NCBI RefSeq assembly: GCF_029945535.1
Contig: NZ_JAQSCU010000010.1
Location: 769,956 to 833,955 of the forward strand
Length of the DNA stretch: 64,000 nt
Source of the DNA: Methylotenera sp.
GTDB lineage: Bacteria; Pseudomonadota; Gammaproteobacteria; Burkholderiales; Methylophilaceae
Direction: 5' to 3'
Positions within the stretch are counted from its first letter, which is position 1. Each line of letters opens with the position of its first letter. The notes under the pieces are model-generated. The model ran no database searches. It had not been told where the DNA came from and saw only the letters and a program-made list of their open reading frames with translations. Positions 28,300 to 37,158 of the stretch are shown one piece after another. A program made the position numbers and the translations under genes.

Positions 28300-28315
28300 A
28301 GCAACGAGTGTGCCA
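28300..28315 (-). promoter_or_regulatory. Sigma54 (-24/-12) promoter of the amyloid operon
   Basis: On the minus strand the sequence reads TGGCAC, ACTCG, TTGCT. GG and GC are separated by exactly 10 bases, as sigma54 requires, and nine of nine core positions fit the TGGCAC-N5-TTGC(A/T) consensus. It lies 65 bases upstream of the first operon gene. The next gene upstream encodes a sigma54 activator, which supports a functional link. Confidence 0.88.
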
Positions 28316-28665
28316 ACCGACGTAACCTATTGTTTTAATTTGTTTTATTTTAAAATTTCATTTATATAGATAGTCAAACATTCTCATTTCCAATACATTG
28401 AAATTTATCTACTTAACGTATGCTATTGAAATATAAGGAAAAAATCAGATGCATAAATGTTTCATTTTTGAGACATGTTTATCAGAACGTTTGCAGCCAA
28501 GATGGCAGGTTTAGTGATCTGTTGAAAATGCAAGAGTATTGCAATAAAAAGAATGTTCGGGATCTGTGTCAACGCAATATTGACTGTGCATTGACATTGA
28601 TAGGGTAGTTTTGAAAAAGATAGAACTACTAAATGAATCTAAGGATTAAGGATAAACATTAAAAC
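28316..28665. other. Upstream control region of the amyloid operon
   Basis: No gene is visible. This 350-base gap separates the sigma54 promoter from the end of the activator gene and is the expected place for an activator binding site. One dyad, ATGTTTC (28457-28463) with GAGACAT (28470-28476), one mismatch, lies about 150 bases upstream of the promoter and is the best candidate. Confidence 0.4.
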
Positions 28666-30042
28666 TTACAAACTTCTATCCAGCAATTCTGGCTTAAAAT
28701 TCAAACCATACTTTTGAATGAGCCTGTATAAAGTGGCACGTGAAACTCCGAGATTTTGTGATATCTCAGATAAATTGCTTTTACTTGTTTGTAACTCATT
28801 TTGAATAGCCTCTTTTTCTGCAGCACATCTAACGCCTTCCAACGTGACTATCGCGCGAGATTTTTTACGCCGATTAATATCTAAATCTTCTGGACCAATT
28901 AAGCGTTTTTCACACATCACCATGGCGCGTCTTACATGGCTAATAAGCTCACGTACATTACCTGGCCAAGTGTAACGATTCATTAACTGCAGCGCAGCAG
29001 GAGAAAACCCCTTTACATTGCGACGTTTCTCATTTGAAAATTTCTCGAAGAAATATTTAGCTAATACTTCAACGTCTCCTTGCCTATCGCGCAGTGCTGG
29101 TGTTTTTATCTTAAGCACATTTAGCCGATAGTATAGATCTTCGCGGAAACGTCCTTCAGCAACTGCAGCTTCCAAATCCACATGTGTTGCAGCAATCACA
29201 CGAACATTCACGCTTATCTTCGCTGTACTACCAACACGTTCAATTGTTTTTTCTTGCAAGAACCGTAAAAGATTGACTTGAAGTTCAAGAGGGAGATCGC
29301 CAATCTCGTCTAAAAAAATAGTGCCTCCAGCCGCCGCTTCTATTCGACCTATTTTGCATTGGCTAGCTCCAGTAAAAGCACCTTTCTCATGCCCAAACAA
29401 TTCAGATTGAATTAACCCGTTTGGTAGTGCCCCACAATTGACAGCGACAAATGGTCTGTCTTTTCGGTTGGATCTTTCATGCAACGCAAGCGCAGCAAGC
29501 TCTTTTCCAGTACCACTTTCACCTGTGATTAAAACTGGAGCATCAACGCCAGCAACCTTGCGTATATTTCTAAATAACTCTAACATCTGAGGGCTCGCAC
29601 CTACCATTTCGTCTTCTACAATATGGGGCATACCTCTAAGATCAACATCATCTAACCTCATTGCTGCCATACCATAAGCATGTCCAAGCGTAGTCAGTAA
29701 TTTATCAGGTGCTGGTGGAAGTGTATGAAAGTCAAAAAAAGACTCACGAACTACTTGTTTTATATGACCACGATGAATGTCCTCCTTGGGGATAAGTGCA
29801 ACCCACTCTAATGAATTTGCATTTCGGAAAAAATCCTCATCAGGAGCTGTCAAAGATTTTTTTGAGCCGTCAAATTGCGCAATGGCAACCTGAGGTGAGT
29901 ACTTGTCTATGATGTTGGCTGCACTGTCCAAATTAGATGCCAACCTCACATCCCAGCCTGCAGCACCCATCTCATTCAATAATACTGAAGGCGTGTCAGA
30001 TGAGTTTAAATAAAGCAAATCACGACTTTCTTTGTTGAACAT
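28666..30042 (-). CDS. Sigma54-dependent activator, VpsR-like
   Basis: 458 residues. The N-terminal domain (about 1-130) resembles a receiver fold of the VpsR type (LLYLNSSDTPSVLLNEM) but lacks the usual phosphorylation context. The AAA+ domain (about 145-380) has Walker A GESGTGKE, the sigma54-contact loop ELFGHEKGAFTGASQ and Walker B GGTIFLDEIGDLPL. A C-terminal Fis-type helix-turn-helix ends with LGVSRATLYRLIQKYGL. VpsR binds c-di-GMP and activates biofilm genes in Vibrio. Here the target is most likely the amyloid operon behind the sigma54 promoter just downstream. It is followed upstream by a diguanylate cyclase gene, which suggests c-di-GMP control. Confidence 0.9.
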   Translation of the reverse strand: MFNKESRDLLYLNSSDTPSVLLNEMGAAGWDVRLASNLDSAANIIDKYSPQVAIAQFDGSKKSLTAPDEDFFRNANSLEWVALIPKEDIHRGHIKQVVRESFFDFHTLPPAPDKLLTTLGHAYGMAAMRLDDVDLRGMPHIVEDEMVGASPQMLELFRNIRKVAGVDAPVLITGESGTGKELAALALHERSNRKDRPFVAVNCGALPNGLIQSELFGHEKGAFTGASQCKIGRIEAAAGGTIFLDEIGDLPLELQVNLLRFLQEKTIERVGSTAKISVNVRVIAATHVDLEAAVAEGRFREDLYYRLNVLKIKTPALRDRQGDVEVLAKYFFEKFSNEKRRNVKGFSPAALQLMNRYTWPGNVRELISHVRRAMVMCEKRLIGPEDLDINRRKKSRAIVTLEGVRCAAEKEAIQNELQTSKSNLSEISQNLGVSRATLYRLIQKYGLNFKPELLDRSL

Positions 30043-30132
30043 TTTAATAACCTCTAGCTCATCCTACATAAAAGCTAAGCTCCCCCCTAGCGACTTTTGT
30101 AATTTTATTAAAAACTATTATATAAACTATTC

Positions 30133-31632
30133 TTAAGCAATCATGTTGAACTCCTTAAAGAAACTCACTCTGTTTCTACCATCTGTTTTAGCTGAATACA
30201 TTGCCATGTCTGCCTTCTTTTGAATTTTCTCCATGGCCTCATCCTGACCACTAAAAAGGCTGACGCCTATGCTAGCAGTGGTATCACATTCAAACCCCGC
30301 TAATATAAAAGGCTGGTCAATCGCATGAAGAATCTTATTAGCTATCGTTTCAGCTAATAAACTTGCCTGATCATGGCTCTCATGTAAATTCACCAACATC
30401 ACCATAAACTCATCTCCACCAATCCGCGCTACGGTGTCGCCTTCACGCACACTTAGCACCAAACGTTGAGATACCATCTTCAATATTAGGTCGCCTACGC
30501 CATGACCTAAGCTGTCATTTGAATATTTAAAGTGATCTAAATCAACAAATAAGAGTGCACTATATAGCCCTGTCCTTGCACTGGAAGTCATGACAAGATG
30601 CAACCGATCTTCAAACAGCCGTCTATTTGGCAGCTTTGTGAGCGGGTCATAGAACGCTAATAGATGCAATTCATCTTCAGCCAGCTTCCGAGCTGTAATG
30701 TCAGTGATGGTTGCAACATAATTCGTAATGACCCCTTCGCTTGATTTGACGGCAGTGATATTAAGCCATTGCGGATATATCTCACCATTTTTTCGCCGAT
30801 CCCATATCTCACCTTGCCACTGCCCAATCATATCTAATTCCGACCACATAGCAGAATAGAACTCAGCTCCATGACGACCAGAACTGAGTATTTTGGGCGT
30901 TTTTCCAATTGCATCAGCTTCGGTATAACCAGTAATTTTAGTGAAAGCGTTATTCACTCTTAAGATGACATGTTTATCATCAGTTACCATCATCCCTTCC
31001 TGAGATTGAAATACAGTTGCTACAACTCGTAACTCTTGCTCAACTTGCTTTACTTCAGAAATATCTGTAATGACAACACTCATTTTTAAGGTATCAGTGT
31101 CAATTGAGTTGAGAGTATAAAGCGGTGAAATTTTATAATTTAATAAAAGACAATCTAATCTGGCATAAAATTGAGAGCCGTCACCCCTTATTAGCTTAAC
31201 TTCACAACTTCTATTTCGACTATTGTGCATCACACCGTCAAAGAAGTTATTCCAACGACTTCTATCCTCAGGTGCGACAAAGTTTAAGAAGAAGTGCTTG
31301 AGTAGCTGCGTAAGATCTCGCCCTAATAAATCAGCACTCACCAAATTCGCTTCCTCAATGGTGCCGCTCTCAGTCAGGACTATGTAACTCACAGGGAAAG
31401 CCTCACAGAGACTGTCACACCTACTGAGTGACGCCTCTATCTTCTCCTGAGCCCGTTGAAGGGCTTCATTCTGTAACTCTAAATCAATTTGATGTTCAAG
31501 CAAATCCTGCAACAATTTATTGCTTGGTACACGGTACTTTTGCTCAGACCCTAGCTGCACCCGCCCATGTTGTGAATGTGCAAAGTCTTTTAATGTAAAT
31601 ATATTTGACTTATTATCCGTCATATTCATCAT
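30133..31632 (-). CDS. PAS-PAS-GGDEF diguanylate cyclase
   Basis: About 499 residues (several ATGs at 31632-31623 are possible). An N-terminal coiled region is followed by two PAS domains (about 60-190 and 190-320; the second has VVATVFQSQEGMMVTDDKHV and ends VATITDITARKLAEDELH). The GGDEF domain (from LAFYDPLTKLPNRRLFEDRL) has an intact active-site IGGDEF near residue 410. There is no RxxD inhibitory site in the usual place (ARTGL-SALL context), so product inhibition may be weak. It makes c-di-GMP. Its position next to a VpsR-like activator and the amyloid operon suggests it feeds that switch. No haem or FAD motif tells the PAS ligand. Confidence 0.9.
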   Translation of the reverse strand: MMNMTDNKSNIFTLKDFAHSQHGRVQLGSEQKYRVPSNKLLQDLLEHQIDLELQNEALQRAQEKIEASLSRCDSLCEAFPVSYIVLTESGTIEEANLVSADLLGRDLTQLLKHFFLNFVAPEDRSRWNNFFDGVMHNSRNRSCEVKLIRGDGSQFYARLDCLLLNYKISPLYTLNSIDTDTLKMSVVITDISEVKQVEQELRVVATVFQSQEGMMVTDDKHVILRVNNAFTKITGYTEADAIGKTPKILSSGRHGAEFYSAMWSELDMIGQWQGEIWDRRKNGEIYPQWLNITAVKSSEGVITNYVATITDITARKLAEDELHLLAFYDPLTKLPNRRLFEDRLHLVMTSSARTGLYSALLFVDLDHFKYSNDSLGHGVGDLILKMVSQRLVLSVREGDTVARIGGDEFMVMLVNLHESHDQASLLAETIANKILHAIDQPFILAGFECDTTASIGVSLFSGQDEAMEKIQKKADMAMYSAKTDGRNRVSFFKEFNMIA

Positions 31633-31723
31633 CTTCAATGAAGTGCATTAAGTCAGCACGAACAACGCTTATAGAAGATTGAGATATTAGAAATGATAGG
31701 CATAGCTAGATAATGCATCGCTC

Positions 31724-31948
31724 TTAGCCTCGCTTTGCAACACTCAAGAATGATGGCAAATTCAAGCGCTCGCAGAAATTTTCATCTGCCTCTAATGATT
31801 TAAATACATCATCACTAGTAAAAAAACCGCGCTGTTTAGCAGTACGATAAGCCGAGTTTGCAAACCTATGCTCACGCCAATTCGGCTGAGAGTCCGCATT
31901 ACGTAAACTATCCTTGGCCTTACCTTTTGAATCAAGTGCATGTCTCAT
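31724..31948 (-). CDS. Small hypothetical protein
   Basis: 74 residues, basic, starting MRHALDSKGKAKDSLRNADS, with GAGGAG before the ATG. No signal, membrane or known domain. The C-terminal half (GFFTSDDVFKSLEADENFCERLNLPSFLS) could form two helices. It lies between two PAS-containing regulatory genes on the same strand with gaps of about 90-180 bases, so it may be a small partner in that signalling cluster. I do not recognise it. Confidence 0.55.
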   Translation of the reverse strand: MRHALDSKGKAKDSLRNADSQPNWREHRFANSAYRTAKQRGFFTSDDVFKSLEADENFCERLNLPSFLSVAKRG

Positions 31949-32129
31949 TTTAGTAACTCCTCAACAGACAACTTTAGCAATTAATTAATTTACATTAATT
32001 TACAATCGATACTATGTGAAGTGAAGTGTGTAAGCAATTGAATAAAAGGTGAAATAAAGTAGTAGAGAATGGTTATAAGATATAACCATTTTATAGGAAA
32101 GGTTAAGTCAATTAGCGATTAAAATTAGG

Positions 32130-33959
32130 CTAAGAACTCAATCCTTCTTTTGAAATGAGATAACTACGTAGATTTTCAGTGCGACTATCTAAGCCTAGTT
32201 TTTTGCGAATATTTTTTCTGTGGATACTAACCGTTTCAGGTGAAAGTGATAGCGTAGATGCTATAACTTTGGTAGAGAAGCCCTCTCTCACCATTGTCGC
32301 GACTTGAATTTCTTTAGGAGTTAGGCATTTATACGACGATGTAATGCTTGTTGGGCTGCCATAAGTTGAGATAAGTCTTTGTAAGTTAGCCTCAAGCGTA
32401 TTGATTAAACGTAATTGCTTCGTATCTTTATTTCCACTTTTTAGTCTTTGTAGAAATGGCAACACTTCTTGCTTAAGCTCAATAGTGAGCAAATTTTTAG
32501 CATCTGAATTTTCAGACTGACGCATTTTAATCATTACTTTTAATGCGGTATTCATTTCATCAGACTCACCTTTAATAGATGTAAGCTCTTTAGCTATCTT
32601 TTCAACCTGCCTTTCAAGAACTTTACGGGCCTCTATTAATACTTTCTCAGCTTGTTTCTGCAAGGTAATATCTACTAGCGTTCCAACATAATTTTTGGAA
32701 AAGCCATCAAGATTTGTTACAGGAGTTATCGTCATTAAACCAGGAAATACCTCACCACTTTTACGCTTACTCCATATTTCTCCTTGCCAAAAACCATCAC
32801 TAAGTATGGTTTCAAACATAGACTTGAAAAACTCATGGTCGTGTAGACCTGCGTTAAGAATAGATGCACGCTTTCCTATTAGCTCATCAACACTATAACC
32901 AGTCATCTTAGCAAAGGCATTATTGACTCGAATAATCGTCGAGTTGACATCCGTTACCATGATTCCCTCTTGTGCTTGAAATGCAATGGCGGCAATACGT
33001 AAATCCTGCTCTGCCTGCTTACGTTCGGTCATATCCTGACCTTGTGCAATGACGACTCGAACGTCTTTTCCATCTGAGTGGTACAGCGTTGCTGTATTCC
33101 ATGAAATGATACGCAACTCACCTATTGCATTTTTAACTGTAAGCTCTAACGCTTCCCAACACTCTCCTAGAGTCGTGCGTTGAATCATATCTAAAACATA
33201 TTCTGCACTCTCTTCACTAAACAACTGCTGAACTGGGCGTCCAATTAAATCTAAGGCTCTTAAACCAGTTAACTTAGTCACGGTCTGATTAGCCTTAACA
33301 ATTCTGCAAGAAGAATCCCAAACTACAATTGGACCATTAGCATGCTCAATTAAACTATCCAAGTAGTCTTTCGTTGCACGTAGCGACTCTTCTAAACGTT
33401 TATTTTCGGTAATATTTGTCAGAGTAATACGTAAAGTTAAGGTCTTGCCATCGGCCAAAACTCTCATTGCATCTACGTGAACGTAACATAAACTTGAGTC
33501 GGCGCGCTTGATTTGCATATCAAAGCTTTGCCTCATATCGACAGTAACTAAGCTAGCAAGTCGCAAGTAAAACTGGTCACTGTTCTCAGGCGCCACAAAT
33601 CGGGAAAATGGTAATGACAGTAATTTTTTCCGTTCAACGCCTAAAAGCTCTGCACCAACAAAGTTAACATCAGCAATCAAGCCTTTATCGGTTAAGGTGA
33701 AATATCCAATAGGTGCAAACTCAAAAAGATCTAGATAGCGATCTCGTGAAACTTCTAATGCGACTTGCGCTTGCCGTAACTCTTCATTTTGCATTTCCAG
33801 TTCAATTTGATGGACTTGAAGTTCATGCAGTATTACTTCGGCTGTAATGCCATCTGCTGGAGCCGCAATAGGATGTTGTTTCAGCTGTAGCTCAGCCTCA
33901 GGTCTATAGTCGTGAGCCTGGTATGGTTTCTTTTTGCCGTTTTCTGGAATGTCAGACAT
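32130..33959 (-). CDS. Multi-PAS regulator with LuxR-type DNA-binding domain
   Basis: 609 residues. Three PAS domains (about 70-190, 195-315 and 320-440, the last ending VGTLVDITLQKQAEKVL), then a coiled coil (445-530) and a C-terminal LuxR/FixJ helix-turn-helix (CLTPKEIQVATMVREGFSTKVI, then LSPETVSIHRKNIRKKLGL). It is a one-component sensor-regulator. Its ATG lies inside the last codons of the CheB-CheR gene (8-base overlap), so the two are translationally coupled. The N-terminus repeats the motif 'LHELQVHQIELEMQNEELRQAQ' found in similar form in the GGDEF protein, so the genes are probably related sensors. Ligand unknown. Confidence 0.88.
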   Translation of the reverse strand: MSDIPENGKKKPYQAHDYRPEAELQLKQHPIAAPADGITAEVILHELQVHQIELEMQNEELRQAQVALEVSRDRYLDLFEFAPIGYFTLTDKGLIADVNFVGAELLGVERKKLLSLPFSRFVAPENSDQFYLRLASLVTVDMRQSFDMQIKRADSSLCYVHVDAMRVLADGKTLTLRITLTNITENKRLEESLRATKDYLDSLIEHANGPIVVWDSSCRIVKANQTVTKLTGLRALDLIGRPVQQLFSEESAEYVLDMIQRTTLGECWEALELTVKNAIGELRIISWNTATLYHSDGKDVRVVIAQGQDMTERKQAEQDLRIAAIAFQAQEGIMVTDVNSTIIRVNNAFAKMTGYSVDELIGKRASILNAGLHDHEFFKSMFETILSDGFWQGEIWSKRKSGEVFPGLMTITPVTNLDGFSKNYVGTLVDITLQKQAEKVLIEARKVLERQVEKIAKELTSIKGESDEMNTALKVMIKMRQSENSDAKNLLTIELKQEVLPFLQRLKSGNKDTKQLRLINTLEANLQRLISTYGSPTSITSSYKCLTPKEIQVATMVREGFSTKVIASTLSLSPETVSIHRKNIRKKLGLDSRTENLRSYLISKEGLSS

Positions 33960-36873
33960 TCACGACCTCAATCGCCAACAAAATTAATTGGGCATGCCCC
34001 AATTTACTTGATATGCGTCTAGCATTAAGCAGCATCTTGCGGTGCCCAACAATTGGAAAATCATGTTCAACAATAAAGCTGTCAAATACATCATCATTCA
34101 CTACTACGTTATCTAACAGTTTGCGTAACTCAGGGATATCCCACTGTTTATTACCTAATTCAAAAATTGAGTGATTGATAACTTCATCCGAATGCACTTT
34201 GAAAACACGATAAAACGAGTGACTAACTGAAACTACACTCAATGTGCTATCAAGAACAATTAATGGCTCACGCACTGTATTTACAACACTTTCAGCCAGT
34301 TCTAATGCTTCATGCATTGCAACTGACTCAAGCCGTGAAGTGATGTCAGTGAAAGTCAGCACCACGCCATCAATCACATTATCCAAACTTCGATACGGCT
34401 GAATGCGTGCAAGACACCAAGCACCATTGATATCGCGCATTTCACATTCAAATGAAATTAAAGTTTCTAACACATTTTGCGCGTGAGTTAACAAATCATC
34501 ATTGATCAGATTTGTTTTAATATCACTAAAGTGACGTCCTACATCTGACTGCGCTAGTCGATATTCACGGGTAGCTTCACGTGTAAAACGACGAATATGC
34601 ATATGACTATCAAGAAAAATAATGCCTACATTGATGTTATCCAACAGATTCTTCATATCGTTCTGCATGTCAGATAACTGTTCTATTTTTGATTGCAACT
34701 CCACATTCACCGTAATCAACTCCTCATTGACTGATTGCAGCTCTTCTTTTGATGTTTCGAGCTCTTCATTGGTGGATTGCATTTCTTCATTGGTAGATTG
34801 CATTTCCTCGTTACTGGAAAGCATCTCCTCAACTGCTACCTGCTGCGCCTCAATAATAAGCTGCAAAGTTTCCTTAGTATTGGCCAGCTCTTTCTCTAGC
34901 GCAATTATGCGAAGCTGAGCAGTAGTATCAGAGGTAAGTAAACGGGGCTTTTTCTTGTTTGGCTCTTCAGCAACATCCTGAAAACTAATCAGCAACACAC
35001 CTTCAGTGATATCAGCACTTGCTTGCTTGCGCAGACTAAAACTCACTACAGTGAAGCTGCCGTTTGTTTTAACAGATAACTCTTTGTTTAGTGTTGGAAG
35101 ACTGTCCGTTGCCGCCAGAAAAATAGCAGCTCTTAACTCTGCCTGTAGCCCCTCACGAGCCATTTCAATGACGTTCAATGTAGCCTGTCCTGGAGCTGGT
35201 CGCAGATATTTTCCTGTGTCACCGTGGACATATAAAATATTGCCCTGCATATCAGTCACCACCGAAGCTGGCGCATAAGTTTGAAGTAAAATGCGCTTCG
35301 CAAGCTCACTAACATTCAGCTCTCGAGGCTTCTTGCTTATTGTCTCAGGTGTTCTATTTACACCGCTTGACGCCCATGACAAGCCGCTATGCAACAACTT
35401 TTTAACAGAAACATCGGTATGAATGGCACGATATAACTTTAACTTACGACTTATTGGATCAAACAACTCTGCATGGTTACCTATACTCTCTGACGGAGAA
35501 ACTATCAGCACTCCCCCAGATTTTAATGAATAATGGAACGCAGGAATAAGCCTGTTTTGCAAAACAGGCTCCAGATAAATCATCAAATTACGGCAACTTA
35601 GTAAATCCAACTTAGTAAACGGCGGGTCTTTAATCACGTTTTGAACGGCAAATACGACCATCTCACGAAGTTCTTTTTTTATTCGATATCCATTTTCTTC
35701 TTTGATAAAAAATCTGCGTAGTCTTTCTGGAGAAATATCCTGAGCGATATTCGGCAAATATAAGCCGGCGCGCGCTATGGCAATAGCCTCATCATCAAGA
35801 TCTGTTGCATATATCTGCGTTTTAAACTCTTTATGAGCTTCTTCCATGATCTCACGCATCAATATGGCGATGGTATAAGCTTCCTCACCTGTTGCGCAGC
35901 CTGCGACCCAAACACGGAATACATAATCGTCAGGCTTACCCTCTAAAAGTTGAGGCAATACACTTCGTTTTAGCTCAATAAACACTTCTGGATCACGAAA
36001 AAAACTCGTCACATTAATCAGTAGCTCTTTAAACAACAATTGCAATTCTGCAGGATGTTCTTTTAGATATCGTGCATACATGTCTGCACGTTCAATATTG
36101 TGAATAGACATTCTCCGCTCAATACGACGTGTAATCGTCGTTTTTTTGTACTCTGAGAAATCATGTCCTAGAGCAGTACGCAGCATCATTAAAACATGAC
36201 TAATACTGCTGCCCTCAACCTTGGTTTTGATGTCATCATGTGCAAAGAGTCTAGGTAAATCCCCCATCAGCACTTTAGGCATCTCTTCTACTGGCAGAAT
36301 ATGCGTTGCATAGCCTGCTTGAATTGCACTGCTAGGCATACCCGTAAATTTAGCTGTATCTGGCGATTGCACTAAAGATACCCCGCCAGCGCCAAGGATG
36401 GCTCGTAACCCTAATGTGCCATCAGTGCCATTTCCGGAGAGCACAATGCCGATTGCATTTTCCCCTACATCTTCAGCCAAGGATCGCATAAAAATATCGA
36501 TTGGTAAGCGCTGGCTACGAGACTCACTCGGAACATTCACTTGCAACTTACCATGAAAAATTGCCATATCACGGTTTGGTGGAATTACATAGATATGATT
36601 TGGGATAACGTCCATTTGATCTTGAGCTTCAACCACGGACATATTGGTTGAACGTTGCAAAATTTGACTAAGAATACTGCTGTGAGTTGGATCAAGATGC
36701 TGAATTAAAACGAGAGCCATTCCACTGTCAATTGGCATATGTTTAAAGAACTGTTCGAATGCTTCGAGACCTCCAGCCGAGGCGCCTATGCAAACAACTG
36801 GAAAACTATTGTCATGCACAGCATTATCTGCTTTTTTAGCAACAGATTTCTTGGTTACCATACTAGTAGCCAT
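33952..36873 (-). CDS. CheB-CheR-PAS fusion chemotaxis-type signalling protein
   Basis: 973 residues. The N-terminal CheB methylesterase domain has the catalytic serine (CIGASAGGLEAFE), histidine (LIQHLDPTHSS) and aspartate (VLSGNGTDGTLGL). A CheR methyltransferase domain follows (from about 215), with VWVAGCATGEEAYTIAILMRE as the S-adenosylmethionine site and NVTSFFRDPEVF. Then a long coiled coil with repeated NEEMQSTNEE blocks (about 655-740) and two PAS domains. Such fusions occur in sensory, not flagellar, systems. Together with the LuxR regulator downstream (overlapping genes) it likely forms a signal relay. No chemoreceptor gene is present in the window. Confidence 0.9.
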   Translation of the reverse strand: MATSMVTKKSVAKKADNAVHDNSFPVVCIGASAGGLEAFEQFFKHMPIDSGMALVLIQHLDPTHSSILSQILQRSTNMSVVEAQDQMDVIPNHIYVIPPNRDMAIFHGKLQVNVPSESRSQRLPIDIFMRSLAEDVGENAIGIVLSGNGTDGTLGLRAILGAGGVSLVQSPDTAKFTGMPSSAIQAGYATHILPVEEMPKVLMGDLPRLFAHDDIKTKVEGSSISHVLMMLRTALGHDFSEYKKTTITRRIERRMSIHNIERADMYARYLKEHPAELQLLFKELLINVTSFFRDPEVFIELKRSVLPQLLEGKPDDYVFRVWVAGCATGEEAYTIAILMREIMEEAHKEFKTQIYATDLDDEAIAIARAGLYLPNIAQDISPERLRRFFIKEENGYRIKKELREMVVFAVQNVIKDPPFTKLDLLSCRNLMIYLEPVLQNRLIPAFHYSLKSGGVLIVSPSESIGNHAELFDPISRKLKLYRAIHTDVSVKKLLHSGLSWASSGVNRTPETISKKPRELNVSELAKRILLQTYAPASVVTDMQGNILYVHGDTGKYLRPAPGQATLNVIEMAREGLQAELRAAIFLAATDSLPTLNKELSVKTNGSFTVVSFSLRKQASADITEGVLLISFQDVAEEPNKKKPRLLTSDTTAQLRIIALEKELANTKETLQLIIEAQQVAVEEMLSSNEEMQSTNEEMQSTNEELETSKEELQSVNEELITVNVELQSKIEQLSDMQNDMKNLLDNINVGIIFLDSHMHIRRFTREATREYRLAQSDVGRHFSDIKTNLINDDLLTHAQNVLETLISFECEMRDINGAWCLARIQPYRSLDNVIDGVVLTFTDITSRLESVAMHEALELAESVVNTVREPLIVLDSTLSVVSVSHSFYRVFKVHSDEVINHSIFELGNKQWDIPELRKLLDNVVVNDDVFDSFIVEHDFPIVGHRKMLLNARRISSKLGHAQLILLAIEVVNV

Positions 36874-37052
36874 TGTGCCGCCCCTTTAGAGTAATACTTT
36901 TTTATCATCAACTGGTGACATGAACTGTCCAGTAGTATTTTATTATATAAGCATAAATATCATGCCACGATGCTAATCATATCATGCTGTTACTGCCTTA
37001 GCAGAGTACTTGATTATGCTACCGCAATAACCATTTCAAATTGTCTAGCTTG

Positions 37053-37094
37053 AGTAAAAAAAACAACTATATTTTGAGGCATTTCAAAATATAG
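37053..37094 (-). terminator. Rho-independent terminator after the FapF-like gene
   Basis: On the minus strand CTATATTTTGA pairs with TCAAAATATAG (11 bp, 37084-37094 with 37067-37077) around a 6-base loop and is followed by TTGTTTTTTTT. It is 65 bases after the stop of the FapF-like gene. Confidence 0.8.
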
Positions 37095-37158
37095 AGAGCT
37101 TATGCCGACCCTCTGAAACCCTCTTATCTCCTCGAAGGATGTGGTAACAAAGTATCAA

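Noticed and set aside
28420..28608. A 62-codon plus-strand frame upstream of the amyloid promoter
   Set aside because: No ribosome site, no protein-like composition, and it lies over the probable enhancer region of the sigma54 promoter.
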